64,000 bases of DNA, taken from assembly GCA_963788975.1 (NCBI GenBank), contig CAWBIJ010000002.1:1-64000 (forward strand), read 5' to 3'. The first letter of the stretch is position 1, and each line of letters starts with the position of its first letter. Origin of the DNA: VRUE01 sp963788975 (GTDB lineage: Bacteria; Actinomycetota; Thermoleophilia; Solirubrobacterales; 70-9). This document shows, one piece after another, positions 6,754 to 15,707 of this stretch. The position numbers were made by a program, and so were the translations under genes. The notes under the pieces were generated by a model. It ran no database searches. It saw only the letters and a program-made list of their open reading frames with translations, and was not told the DNA's origin.

Positions 6754-8997
6754 ATGAGCAACGCGATACCGAAATACGACTCGGCGGCAGTCGAGCAGGG
6801 GCGCCAGGCCGCTTGGGCGGAGCGCGATGCATTCGCGACGCCAGATCCGGCCGAGGGACAGCGCCGCTCCTATGTCAAGCCCTCGAGCCCCTTCACGTCG
6901 GGCAACCTGCACATGGGGCACGTGCGCGACTACGCCATCGGCGACGCCTACGCCCGCTTCCTGCGCGCTCGCGGCGACGCCGTCCTCTTCGGCTTCGGCT
7001 TCGACGCCTTCGGCCTGCCGGCCGAGATCGCGGCGATCGAGCGCAAGGTGCCGCCGGCTGACTGGGTCGAGCGCTGCGGCGAGCGGATGCTCGCTCAGAT
7101 GAAGCGTCTCGGCTTCTCCTTCGACTACGATCGCGCCTTCTACAGCTCCGACGAGGGGCAGTACCGCTGGTCGCAGTGGCTCTTCCTGACTCTGCTCGAC
7201 GCAGGGCTGATTTACCGCGCCGAGGCGACCGTCGACTGGTGCGACCACTGCCGTACTACCCTCGCTGCGATTCAGGTCGAGGACGGGCGCTGCTGGCGCT
7301 GCCACAACGAGGTCCGCCTGATCCGCCGTCCTACATGGTTCTTGCGGCTAACCCCCTATCTGGAGGAGAACGACCGACGCCTCGCCGACCTGGAGCAGGA
7401 GTGGGACGAGATCTCGCTTGCCACGCAGCGCGACATCCTCGGGCGCAGCGATGGGGTCGAGGTGGGGCTGCCGGTAGAGGGTGGGGAGGAGCTGGTCGCC
7501 TTCACTCCCCATGTGGATGCGGTCGCAGGGGCGCGTTTCGTCATGCTCTCGGCCCGCCACCCCGACCTCGAGCGCTGGGCGACCAAGCCGGACGTGCGGA
7601 AGCAGCTCGAGGAGCTGCGCTCGGGGGGTTGGGAGCGCAGCGCGCGGGACGCAAAGTCGGTGCCACTCGTCGACACCGGCGCCGCTGTTGCTGCGCCGTG
7701 GGGCGGGGGGAAGCTCCCCGTACTCGTCTCGCCGCTGGTCGATGCGCGCTTCGGCCCCACTGCTGTGCTGGGCATCCCTGACGTCGACGAGGCAGACGCG
7801 ACGATCGCCGCGCGGGCGCCGCGGGTGGGGGATGGCGAGGGTTCACCCAGCGGGGAGTCTGGGATCGAGCCTCTGCTCCGTACGACTACCCGCTACCGCG
7901 CCGCTGACTTCTCGATCTCCCGCCAGCGCTTCTGGGGCACGCCGATCCCGGTGATCCATTGCCAGGGCTGCGGCGCCGTGCCGGTTCCCGAGGAGGACCT
8001 GCCGGTCGTGCTGCCCCGCGACGTCCAGCCGAGCGCCGAGGGCAACCCGCTGGCGGAGAACACCGGCTTCGTCGATGTGCCCTGTCCCCGTTGCGACGCG
8101 CCCGCCAAGCGAGAGACCGACACGCTTGACTGCCACTTCGACGCCCTCTGGCTGTGGATCCCGGCGGTGGTTCCGCCGGAGGCCCGCGCAGCGGAGATGT
8201 TCACCCATCCGGACTTGCGCCACTGGCTGCCCGCCGAGCGTCTTGTCGCCGGCGCCGACAGCGGCAATTTTGTCTTCGACCAGCGTGTCGTCACCAAGGC
8301 GCTGCGCGATATCGGCCCGTTGTCCTTCCTCGAGGAGGGGGAGCCCTTCGCCGGCTGCCTTTTCCACGAGATGGTGATCGCCGACGGCCGCAAGATGAGC
8401 AAGCACCTCGGCAACGTGGTGGATCCCGATGAGCTGGTTGCGCGTTACGGCGCCGACACCGTCCGCCTCGCCGTCCTCTATGCCGCAGGCCCCGCCAAGA
8501 CGCTCAACTGGAACGACGGGGCCCTGCGCTTCGCTAGCCGCTTCCTCAGTAGCGTCTGGGACTACTCCCACGAGCGCTTCGCGAGAGCGGCAGAGGCTTC
8601 CCAGGATGAGGAGGCGGCCGCGGACACGGCGTTCATGCGTGAGCGGCTATGCAAGTGGGGCGACAACGGTCTAGCCCGGATCACCACCGATCTCGAGCAG
8701 CTGCAGATGCACAAGGCGATCCGCAACGTGACCCGCCTCTTCGAGCGCATCCAAGACTTTGAGAAGCGCGTGATCCAGCGCCGCGGCGAGCTCAGCCGCG
8801 CCGACGCCGAGGCGCAGGTTGCTGCGCTGCTGCTGCTAGCGCGGGTCCTCGCCCCCTTCGCGCCTCACATCGCCGAGCAGCTGCTGATCGATTCAGGACA
8901 AACAAGTAAGAATGATCTACCCGCTATCTGGCCCGAGAAACTGCACCTCCCTTGGATATCTGTTGATGCTCGCTTTGAGCATCAAAGGGCGAATTAG
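6754..8997 (+). CDS. Leucyl-tRNA synthetase-like class I aminoacyl-tRNA synthetase
   Basis: 747 residues. The class I signatures are present: HMGH at residues 53-56, FSISRQRFWG, and KMSKH at 547-551. Two Zn-type cysteine clusters follow LeuRS (WCDHC...CWRC; CQGC...CPRC). The catalytic domain resembles bacterial LeuRS, which charges tRNA-Leu, but the protein is shorter than the usual 800-plus residues. The editing domain lacks the threonine-rich TTRPDT motif; the equivalent place (residues 251-256) reads TPHVDA. It may be a second, editing-poor LeuRS or a synthetase-like protein with another acceptor. Whether the genome has a standard leuS is not visible. There is no Shine-Dalgarno sequence before ATG 6754. 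The last 70 bases are AT-richer and contain a small hairpin. Confidence 0.8.
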   Translation: MSNAIPKYDSAAVEQGRQAAWAERDAFATPDPAEGQRRSYVKPSSPFTSGNLHMGHVRDYAIGDAYARFLRARGDAVLFGFGFDAFGLPAEIAAIERKVPPADWVERCGERMLAQMKRLGFSFDYDRAFYSSDEGQYRWSQWLFLTLLDAGLIYRAEATVDWCDHCRTTLAAIQVEDGRCWRCHNEVRLIRRPTWFLRLTPYLEENDRRLADLEQEWDEISLATQRDILGRSDGVEVGLPVEGGEELVAFTPHVDAVAGARFVMLSARHPDLERWATKPDVRKQLEELRSGGWERSARDAKSVPLVDTGAAVAAPWGGGKLPVLVSPLVDARFGPTAVLGIPDVDEADATIAARAPRVGDGEGSPSGESGIEPLLRTTTRYRAADFSISRQRFWGTPIPVIHCQGCGAVPVPEEDLPVVLPRDVQPSAEGNPLAENTGFVDVPCPRCDAPAKRETDTLDCHFDALWLWIPAVVPPEARAAEMFTHPDLRHWLPAERLVAGADSGNFVFDQRVVTKALRDIGPLSFLEEGEPFAGCLFHEMVIADGRKMSKHLGNVVDPDELVARYGADTVRLAVLYAAGPAKTLNWNDGALRFASRFLSSVWDYSHERFARAAEASQDEEAAADTAFMRERLCKWGDNGLARITTDLEQLQMHKAIRNVTRLFERIQDFEKRVIQRRGELSRADAEAQVAALLLLARVLAPFAPHIAEQLLIDSGQTSKNDLPAIWPEKLHLPWISVDARFEHQRAN

Positions 8998-9026
8998 CAG
9001 GCAGAAATCGATTACCTAAAATCTTC

Positions 9027-9055
9027 TTGATCACTCCATCATCTTGTGTTATATG
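9027..9055 (+). promoter_or_regulatory. Strong sigma-70-type promoter of the 9192 gene
   Basis: TTGATC (9027-9032), 17 bases, TATATG (9050-9055). The start site would be near 9062, giving a leader of about 130 bases with a CCCGC-GTAA-GCGGG hairpin. Confidence 0.65.
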
Positions 9056-9191
9056 TAGCTGCAGTCCCGCGTAAGCGGGGTTGCGAAGGGACAACGCCTC
9101 CTGTGCAGGGGTAGTCCCGACGCTAGTCGTAATTCAAACCAGTAACCGACTCCGGGCGGCCTTCGGCTGCGCGGGAAAAGGAGATGCTCAA

Positions 9192-9818
9192 GTGAGACTC
9201 ATCAAGATGTTCGGCCTCGCCGGACTTACGGTGGTTGCCGCAATGGCGTTCCTAGGTGCTTCGTCGGCATCTGCGAACCAGAGTACGGCGCTATGTAAAG
9301 TCCACCAGGAGCCATGTGCGGCAAACAATCTGGCGACATCCGTTCACATGGTTGCAGGCATCACGAGCCTGAAAACGTCCATCGCTACCGTCTTATGCTT
9401 ATCGTCGTTAGTGCAAGGGACCCCCGAGCCATTAGGTAAACCGCAGGGTGTCACACTGACCCAAGTCCTCTGGAACAACTGTGGTACTAACGCAGCGCAC
9501 AATAACTGCACTGTGACCACTCTTAAACCCGGATTAATAGACGTATTAAAGACCGCCTTAAACTTAGGTACAGCCGAAGCGTTAAACACTCAAGTATTAG
9601 TGTTCTGTGACCTGTTTATCGATCTTCACTGTGTCTATGGCGGAGCAAGCGTCAAAGGATTCTCGGTCGAAGGTGCGTTACACACTGCGGCCGCGGGTCA
9701 TGGCAGGTTCATTGCTAAAGAACTGGAAGTCCCGAATGTCTCGGGTGCCTTCTGCCCCGAAAAATCCTTCTGGACGGCCTCATACGAAGGGTTAGAACAT
9801 CAGTACATAGTCTCCTAG
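9192..9818 (+). CDS. Exported cysteine-containing protein with a TTA-rich body
   Basis: 208 residues from GTG 9192, which has AAAAGGAG eight bases upstream; the in-frame ATG at 9081 has no ribosome site and would bury the signal peptide. The signal peptide (RLIKMFGLAG, hydrophobic core, ASSASA) is followed by NQSTALCK. The cysteine layout LC-x(about 25)-NNC-x(about 7)-C-T-V and the later CVYGG..VKGF segment relate it to the proteins at 981 and 3518. Function unknown. Twelve TTA codons occur, all after the signal peptide; many codons end in T or A. It is flanked by its own promoter and a long hairpin terminator, so it is a single-gene unit. Confidence 0.8.
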   Translation: MRLIKMFGLAGLTVVAAMAFLGASSASANQSTALCKVHQEPCAANNLATSVHMVAGITSLKTSIATVLCLSSLVQGTPEPLGKPQGVTLTQVLWNNCGTNAAHNNCTVTTLKPGLIDVLKTALNLGTAEALNTQVLVFCDLFIDLHCVYGGASVKGFSVEGALHTAAAGHGRFIAKELEVPNVSGAFCPEKSFWTASYEGLEHQYIVS

Positions 9819-9839
9819 GACCCTAGAGGGCTATGCCAC

Positions 9840-9878
9840 CTAGCACGCCTGTCCCGGGATCGGGGCAGGCGTGTCTAG
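9840..9878 (+). terminator. Hairpin terminator of the 9192 gene
   Basis: CTAGCACGCCTGTCCC (9840-9855) pairs with the reverse complement in 9862-9878 with one bulge and a wobble. It lies 22 bases past the stop. Confidence 0.75.
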
Positions 9879-9898
9879 TTAGGGAACGTGCTAGATCC

Positions 9899-9927
9899 TT
9901 GACAAGTACGAAACAGTACCCTAAGCT
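9899..9927 (+). promoter_or_regulatory. Promoter upstream of the collagen-like gene
   Basis: A perfect -35 TTGACA (9899-9904), 17 bases, then a weak -10 TAAGCT (9922-9927). It lies 123 bases before the start codon, just after the previous terminator. Confidence 0.5.
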
Positions 9928-10049
9928 TCTCTTTGTCAGCGGAACATGCTGGTGCCAGGGAATAGGAGTACGAGTGGGGCTGAGGCGCGTCGGAGTTGAC
10001 GCGGCTTTTGTTCTGCTAGGGGCGCCGGCACTACATGGGAGGAAAGCCG

Positions 10050-10730
10050 ATGTTCTCGATTCTTAGAAATCGCCTTGGGATCCCGGGCGTCATCTCAGTG
10101 ATTGCCCTCGTCTTCGCCATGTTCGGCGGCGCGTATGCCGCCTCCGACGGCGATATGGGGCCGGCCGCCTCGGCCGCCAAAGCAAAAAAGGGACCGCGCG
10201 GCCCGAGAGGTCCAAAAGGACCCACAGGACCCGCTGGCCCAGCAGGCCCTCAAGGACCCGCTGGCCCAAAGGGAGACACGGGTTCAGCCGGCGCAAACGG
10301 CAAAGACGGCGCCGACGGCTCGCCGTGGACCGCGGGTGGAACACTGCCACCCGGTGAGACGGAGACTGGGACCTTCGGTGGGCTCTCCGGAGAAAGCTTC
10401 TTCATGGCGCCGGTCTCGTTCTCAATTCCGCTAGCAGCCGAGCTCGACGCTGCCCATGTCAAAGGCATCAAACTGAGTGGAACCCCGCCTGCCGAATGCG
10501 AAGACGCTGGCCACCCCGGTGCGGCAAGCGCAGCCAACCCGGAGGCGCAGCCTGGGTATCTCTGTGTGTTCGTCGGCACCGACGAACTGGAACTCGAACA
10601 GAACCCCTTGATCTCCAAGGCGACCGGAGGGTTCGGAGCCTCAACCGCGGGTGCCCTGGTCTCCAGTCCAGCGGCCGGAGGAGCTCCCTATGGGGGTACG
10701 TTCGCGGTGACCGCCCCTCTGGCTCCATAG
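10050..10730 (+). CDS. Collagen-like exported protein
   Basis: 226 residues. The N-terminal hydrophobic segment IPGVISVIALVFAMFGGAYA is a signal peptide or anchor. A Gly-X-Y tract of about 15 triplets (GPRGPRGPKGPTGPAGPAG...) spans roughly residues 48-95. The C-terminal domain of 120 residues (SPWTAGGTLPPGET.TG...PLCVFV...FAVTAPLAP) is shared with the collagen-like protein at 48845. Such proteins form extracellular triple-helical stalks; the C-terminal domain may trimerise. ATG 10050 is preferred over ATG 10035 because GGAGGA lies six bases before it. The next gene begins 24 bases downstream, so the pair is probably co-transcribed with the giant beta-propeller protein. Confidence 0.8.
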   Translation: MFSILRNRLGIPGVISVIALVFAMFGGAYAASDGDMGPAASAAKAKKGPRGPRGPKGPTGPAGPAGPQGPAGPKGDTGSAGANGKDGADGSPWTAGGTLPPGETETGTFGGLSGESFFMAPVSFSIPLAAELDAAHVKGIKLSGTPPAECEDAGHPGAASAANPEAQPGYLCVFVGTDELELEQNPLISKATGGFGASTAGALVSSPAAGGAPYGGTFAVTAPLAP

Positions 10731-10754
10731 CGTCAGAGGCAACCTGAGAGGGAG

Positions 10755-13700
10755 ATGAGCCGCAAGTTCGATCGAAAAGGGGCCCGAACTGCCGCGCAGG
10801 CTGTTCGGGCCCTTCCCCGGCATTTTGGCCGAGCCCTGCCGGTCGCGCTTGCGCTCTCGCTGCTCGCCTTCGCATCGCTCGTGCAGGCGGGACCCCCAGT
10901 GCATCCTCCCGAGCCCGATCCCATCGGCGGCTTCCCTCTCGACCGCGCCTGTGGCACAGCCGTCGACTCCGAGGGCGACATATACGCATCCAATGCCGGG
11001 GAATCGAAAATCGAGGTGTTCGACCCGTCCGGAAGTCACCTCACCTCGATCCCGAACGTAAACGTTCCTTGCGGTCTTGCCGTGGACAGCCACGGCGTCA
11101 TCTTCGTAGCGGAGAAGGGGACCGGCGACGTAGTCCGCTATGTCCCCAGCGAGTTCCCCTTCGCCGGCACGCCTTCCTATGGTGCGCCAGAAGCGATTGA
11201 CGCAAGCGGCGAAGCCGAGGGCATCGCGATCGACTCGGCCCTCCTGTTGACCAACTCGGACTTCGTCATCGGCAGGGACAACTCGCTGTACATAGCGAAG
11301 GGCGACCACATCGATGCCTACAGGAACGAGACTCAGAGAATCCAGGTCAGCGCCGCAGGCGGTACCTACACCCTCACCTTCGAAGGGCAGACCACCGGGT
11401 CGATTCCCTTCGACGCCGATCATGCGGCGGTGCAAGAGGCGCTCGAGTCTCTGCCCGCTATTGGCGAGGGCGGGGTCTCGATCAGCACCGGGAACTTCCA
11501 GCCCACGGACCACCTCATCACGTTCACCGGCGCCCTCGGCCTGACCGACGTTCCCCCGATCGAATTCGATGAGAGCGGCCTGGCCGGGGGAACGATCTCC
11601 CATAGCGAAACCGATGGCGGTTTCGTCGCAGCCATCGGTTCTGGCGGAGCTCTTACGGACGCTACGGGGGTCGCGGCATACACCTACCGTGTCTCCAGTG
11701 AGCAAGCCGATCGCTATGTCTTCGCCGCGGACACCGCCACAGACGAGGTCAAGGTATTCGCCGGCCCCGACATCGCGAGCCTGAAACTGCGCCGGACGAT
11801 CGACGGGGTAGACCACGATCGCGACCCCGACACGCCTGATCAAGAATTCGGGTTCGGGCCGGTGGGCGCCTATCTTGCCGTCGATCCAGGCAATAGGAGC
11901 GATCAGAACAAATGTGCATCCATCGCCGACCAGGCCTGCACGGCCGGCCACCTGCTCGTCTACGACGCTGCGCACGACGCGGTGGACGAGCTCGAGGCGA
12001 ACGGCGAGTTCCTCGACCAGGTCGTCGAGGAAGGCTTCTCCGACGCCGAACCCACCGGCTTGGCGATAGATCGTTCCGGCGGTGTGAACGACGGTCGGAT
12101 CTACGTCACCGCCGGCGCTGGACCAGGGGCTGGGCTATTCGCCTTCGAGCCCCTGCCCGCCCCGAGCCGACCCCCGCTCGGCGAGCCTCAGTCCAAGAAA
12201 GGGCTCGCCACCGCCAGGGCAGTTGCCACCGATTCACAGGGCAACATCTACGTTGCCGTCGGCCCCGCGGTTCGCATCTTTCGCCCAAACGGCAAAGAGA
12301 TCCTGGTGGGGCCGGAAGGGAAAGGGATTTCCACTACCGAACCCGCCGCGGATCTCGCCGTCGATTCCTCCGGCAGGGTCTACGTCCTGGTGGAAGGGAA
12401 TGGTCTCCCGGATCCCTCGCAGTACAAAGTGAAGTACTACACCCCGGCGTCCTTCCCGCCTGGCGACGGCACTCAATACGGCGGCCCGGTTACGGTTGCC
12501 ACAGGGAACAGCTTCACGCCGCCAGGTACCGAACTCTCCGCGATCGGCCTAAATCTTGCCAACGACCACGTCTTCGTCGCTGAGACAGGCGGACGGCTTC
12601 TCGAGCTTGGATCGGCTGCCGAAGGCTCGCCGACCCTGGATCCATGCTTCGCCTGCGGCCTCAGCGTCACGCTGCCGGCCGATGTCGCCGTCCATGGGCC
12701 GACTGGCAACGTCTACGTCTCCGAACAGTTCGGGAGGATCCTAGTCATCGATCCCACCGGCACCGAAGTGCTCGCCAGAATCACTGGCGCCGGCAGCCCG
12801 CAGGGGCCGTTCAGCGGATCTCCCGGCGTGCTCGCGGTGGACCAGTCCAACGGCCACGTGCTCGCCTTTAAAAGCAACCGCAACACGGCCGAAGAGTACG
12901 ACGCATCGGGCGCGTTCGTTGCGCAGTTCGGCAGCTTCACCAGCCTGGTGCGCGGCTCCGGCATAGCGATAGACAACTCTGACGGCGTCGCGAGCGGCAA
13001 CGTATACATCGCCTTCGACGACACCGCTCCCGATTCGTTCGACCTCACCGCGTTTGGACCGCTCTCCTATGGGGAGCCACCGATCGCCACGACCGGTACC
13101 GCGGACGGTATCGGCACTGGCGAGGCAACTCTCAACGGGACCGTCGATCCACGCGGATTCGAGGTCGAAGATTGCCATTTCGAGTACCTGACTGAGGCCC
13201 AGTACCTCGTGAACGGCAAAATCTTCACCGGCGCAATCTCCGTGCCGTGCATCGAGAGTTCTGGAGAGATCGGCAAAGGCACGAGCCCGGTCTCGGTGCA
13301 CGCCGAGATCAGCGGGCTCGACCCCGAAGGCAGGTACCGTTTCCGCCTCGTCGCCGCCAACAAATACGGGACAGCCGAGGGCAAAGCATGGCTGTTCGGG
13401 CCCCCTTTGCTCTCAACGAGCAAAGCGCTGCCGGTGCTCTACGACGAAGCGATCCTCAACGCTGCGATCGATCCATCCGGCTTGGCGACCGAGTACCGCT
13501 TCGTTTATGGCACGAGTGAAGCGTACGGCCAGAGCACGCCCACTTTCGAGATCCCGGCTGGTGATGGTCCCGTTCAGGTGAAAGTTAGTCTGACGGGTCT
13601 AGCTGAAGGAACCGAGTACCACTTCCGGATCCTGGTCGAGAACGAAGTAAAAACGGTGGAAGGACCGGACCAGACCTTCGAAACTCTGGAAAGGTCTGAG

Positions 13701-15707
13701 TCCTCGTCCTGCTCAAACACCCAGTTCCGTATTGGTCTCTCTGCTGGCCTGCCCGACTGCCGGGCCTACGAGCTCGTCACTCCGCCGGAAACCCGAGGGG
13801 ATGTTCCGGGTGCCGCCGCCCCCGGCAGTGCGGGCCAGGAGTTCAATAACTGGCTCGTAGCGCCGCGCGGAGCAGGAGCAGGCGAAAGCGTTGCCTTCTT
13901 CAACAGCACATTGCCGGGCTTCGAAGGTAGCGGCGCGACCGACGGCTATCGCGCCGCTCGCGCCGCGGGGGGGCATCCGCCTGCGGGTTGGACGACTGAG
14001 CTGATCAGCCCCACCTACTCCCAGATCGGTGTCGACGGAACCGGACAACAGCACGGTGTCGCCTCCGACCAGCGTTACTGGCTCTATGAGATTGGCGGGG
14101 CAAGCGAAGCTCTCCCTGGGACCCTTCCCGCAGGGGAGTACCTTCGGACCCCCAGCGGCGTCGCCCACCCCAAATGCAATCCGGTGCCGCAGCAAGATCG
14201 GTTCGAGCTGATCGGCTGCGGCAGCCTCGGCACCGATCCGAACGCGGCGAGCCGCTATGTCAATCCCGGAGGATCACACCTGATCTTCTTTTCCGACGAA
14301 CGCCTGGAGTCGGCTGCACCCCCGGAAGGCACGATGGCGATCTATGACCGCGCTGCTGGCGAGCCGGTAGCAGAGGTGGTCTCGATAAGGCCCGACGGCA
14401 CGCCCTTCGCCGCGGGTGAAGACGCCACCTACGTGGCCGCCACCGAAGACGGCGCCGCCGTGGTCTTCAGGGTAGGCGGGTCGCTGTACCTGCGACGGGG
14501 CGGTGAGACGACCGAGATCGCCGATGCTCCCAACACTTTCGCTGGCGTGTCCGAGGACGGGACACGCGTCTTCTACGTCGACGCAACCTTCCCGGAGCTG
14601 AGCCCCCAGCCCGCCGGCCTCTTCGCCTGCGACGTCGAGGTTGGGCCATGCACGGGGGGAGGCGAACCCCCGGGGGTGACCCAGATTGCTGCGAACTCGA
14701 TTTTCGTCAATGTTTCCGCTGACGGCTCGGGTGTCCTTTTCACGTCGGAGGACGCGCTTCCAGGCCTGCAGCCGAACGAGAATGGTGAAACGGCCGAAGA
14801 CGGCGTGTCGAACCTCTACGCCTGGGACGACGGGGAGAGGCGCTTCGTCGCTGTCCTCGATCCCGAGGACTTCGTCAGCTTCGGCGGCAGCGGCTTCGTC
14901 AAACTCAACAGCTGGACGACGGCGATCAACCCCGGAGCCGGTATCGGGCGCAACAAGTCGCCAACTCGCAGCACTCCCGATGGCGAGGTCTTCGCGTTTC
15001 AGTCGCACGCGCAACTCACCTCATACGACAACGATGGGCACAGCACGATCTATCGCTACGAGCCCGCCGCGGCATCTGGCCAGCAACTCATCTGCGCGTC
15101 CTGCGACCCGACCGGGGCCCCGGCCAGCGCCGACGCCGGGCTTCTCGTGGAGCGACCGCCCGGGGTCGCTCGGTCATCGACCCTGGTCCCAAATGTCACC
15201 GACGATGGGAATGCGGTCTTCTTCCAGAGCCTCGAATCCCTACTGCCCTCCGACGCTAACGACACCGACGACGTCTACGAGTGGAAGGCGCAAGGGACCG
15301 GGTGCGGGCGGTCGGACGGCTGCCTCGCGCTGATCTCATCCGGGCAGGGCGAACAGCCCAGCTATCTCTACGGGATGAGTGCCAACGGCAGGGACGTCTT
15401 CTTTGTTACGCCTGAGAAGTTGGTCAACCGGGACATTCCCGGCAGCCACTCGATCTACGACGCGCGGATCGAGGGCGGGATTCCTGACCCCCCTGGGCAG
15501 GAAGATTGCCAGGGGGACGCCTGCCAGGGTCAAGGCAGCGTGCCGCCGGCACTCCCCCCACCGGCGAGCACCGGATCGAGCAACGGCAACGTTCTCCCCA
15601 GTGGCAAACGGCGCTGTCCCAAAGGGAAGCGCAAGGTTCGGCGCAAAGGCAAGGTCCGCTGCGTCAAGCGCAAAGCCTCGAAACGTCACGGGAGGGCGCG
15701 TCGATGA
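10755..15707 (+). CDS. Giant exported NHL-repeat / fibronectin-like / TolB-like propeller protein
   Basis: 1650 residues. The signal peptide ends at about Ala45. From residue 55 come NHL-type repeats (CGTAVDSEGDIYASN; CGLAVDSHGVIFVAE) that continue to about 770, interrupted near 200-290 by an Ig-like module (VSAAGGTYTLTFEGQTTG). Two fibronectin-III-like modules follow (775-880 and 885-980; ATLNGTVDPRG..., AILNAAIDPSG...). Residues 1170-1580 look like a TolB/PD40-type propeller (ATEDGAAVVFRVGG, VSEDGTRVFYVD, NVTDDGNAVFFQS). The tail is strongly basic with CPKGKRKVRRKGK. The layout suggests a cell-surface binding or scaffold protein; no catalytic motif was seen. Its stop overlaps the start of the next gene (ATGA). 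Confidence 0.8.
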   Translation: MSRKFDRKGARTAAQAVRALPRHFGRALPVALALSLLAFASLVQAGPPVHPPEPDPIGGFPLDRACGTAVDSEGDIYASNAGESKIEVFDPSGSHLTSIPNVNVPCGLAVDSHGVIFVAEKGTGDVVRYVPSEFPFAGTPSYGAPEAIDASGEAEGIAIDSALLLTNSDFVIGRDNSLYIAKGDHIDAYRNETQRIQVSAAGGTYTLTFEGQTTGSIPFDADHAAVQEALESLPAIGEGGVSISTGNFQPTDHLITFTGALGLTDVPPIEFDESGLAGGTISHSETDGGFVAAIGSGGALTDATGVAAYTYRVSSEQADRYVFAADTATDEVKVFAGPDIASLKLRRTIDGVDHDRDPDTPDQEFGFGPVGAYLAVDPGNRSDQNKCASIADQACTAGHLLVYDAAHDAVDELEANGEFLDQVVEEGFSDAEPTGLAIDRSGGVNDGRIYVTAGAGPGAGLFAFEPLPAPSRPPLGEPQSKKGLATARAVATDSQGNIYVAVGPAVRIFRPNGKEILVGPEGKGISTTEPAADLAVDSSGRVYVLVEGNGLPDPSQYKVKYYTPASFPPGDGTQYGGPVTVATGNSFTPPGTELSAIGLNLANDHVFVAETGGRLLELGSAAEGSPTLDPCFACGLSVTLPADVAVHGPTGNVYVSEQFGRILVIDPTGTEVLARITGAGSPQGPFSGSPGVLAVDQSNGHVLAFKSNRNTAEEYDASGAFVAQFGSFTSLVRGSGIAIDNSDGVASGNVYIAFDDTAPDSFDLTAFGPLSYGEPPIATTGTADGIGTGEATLNGTVDPRGFEVEDCHFEYLTEAQYLVNGKIFTGAISVPCIESSGEIGKGTSPVSVHAEISGLDPEGRYRFRLVAANKYGTAEGKAWLFGPPLLSTSKALPVLYDEAILNAAIDPSGLATEYRFVYGTSEAYGQSTPTFEIPAGDGPVQVKVSLTGLAEGTEYHFRILVENEVKTVEGPDQTFETLERSESSSCSNTQFRIGLSAGLPDCRAYELVTPPETRGDVPGAAAPGSAGQEFNNWLVAPRGAGAGESVAFFNSTLPGFEGSGATDGYRAARAAGGHPPAGWTTELISPTYSQIGVDGTGQQHGVASDQRYWLYEIGGASEALPGTLPAGEYLRTPSGVAHPKCNPVPQQDRFELIGCGSLGTDPNAASRYVNPGGSHLIFFSDERLESAAPPEGTMAIYDRAAGEPVAEVVSIRPDGTPFAAGEDATYVAATEDGAAVVFRVGGSLYLRRGGETTEIADAPNTFAGVSEDGTRVFYVDATFPELSPQPAGLFACDVEVGPCTGGGEPPGVTQIAANSIFVNVSADGSGVLFTSEDALPGLQPNENGETAEDGVSNLYAWDDGERRFVAVLDPEDFVSFGGSGFVKLNSWTTAINPGAGIGRNKSPTRSTPDGEVFAFQSHAQLTSYDNDGHSTIYRYEPAAASGQQLICASCDPTGAPASADAGLLVERPPGVARSSTLVPNVTDDGNAVFFQSLESLLPSDANDTDDVYEWKAQGTGCGRSDGCLALISSGQGEQPSYLYGMSANGRDVFFVTPEKLVNRDIPGSHSIYDARIEGGIPDPPGQEDCQGDACQGQGSVPPALPPPASTGSSNGNVLPSGKRRCPKGKRKVRRKGKVRCVKRKASKRHGRARR

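Noticed and set aside
9081..9191. Longer start for the 9192 gene
   Set aside because: No ribosome site, would precede the promoter-leader hairpin, and puts 37 residues in front of a perfect signal peptide.
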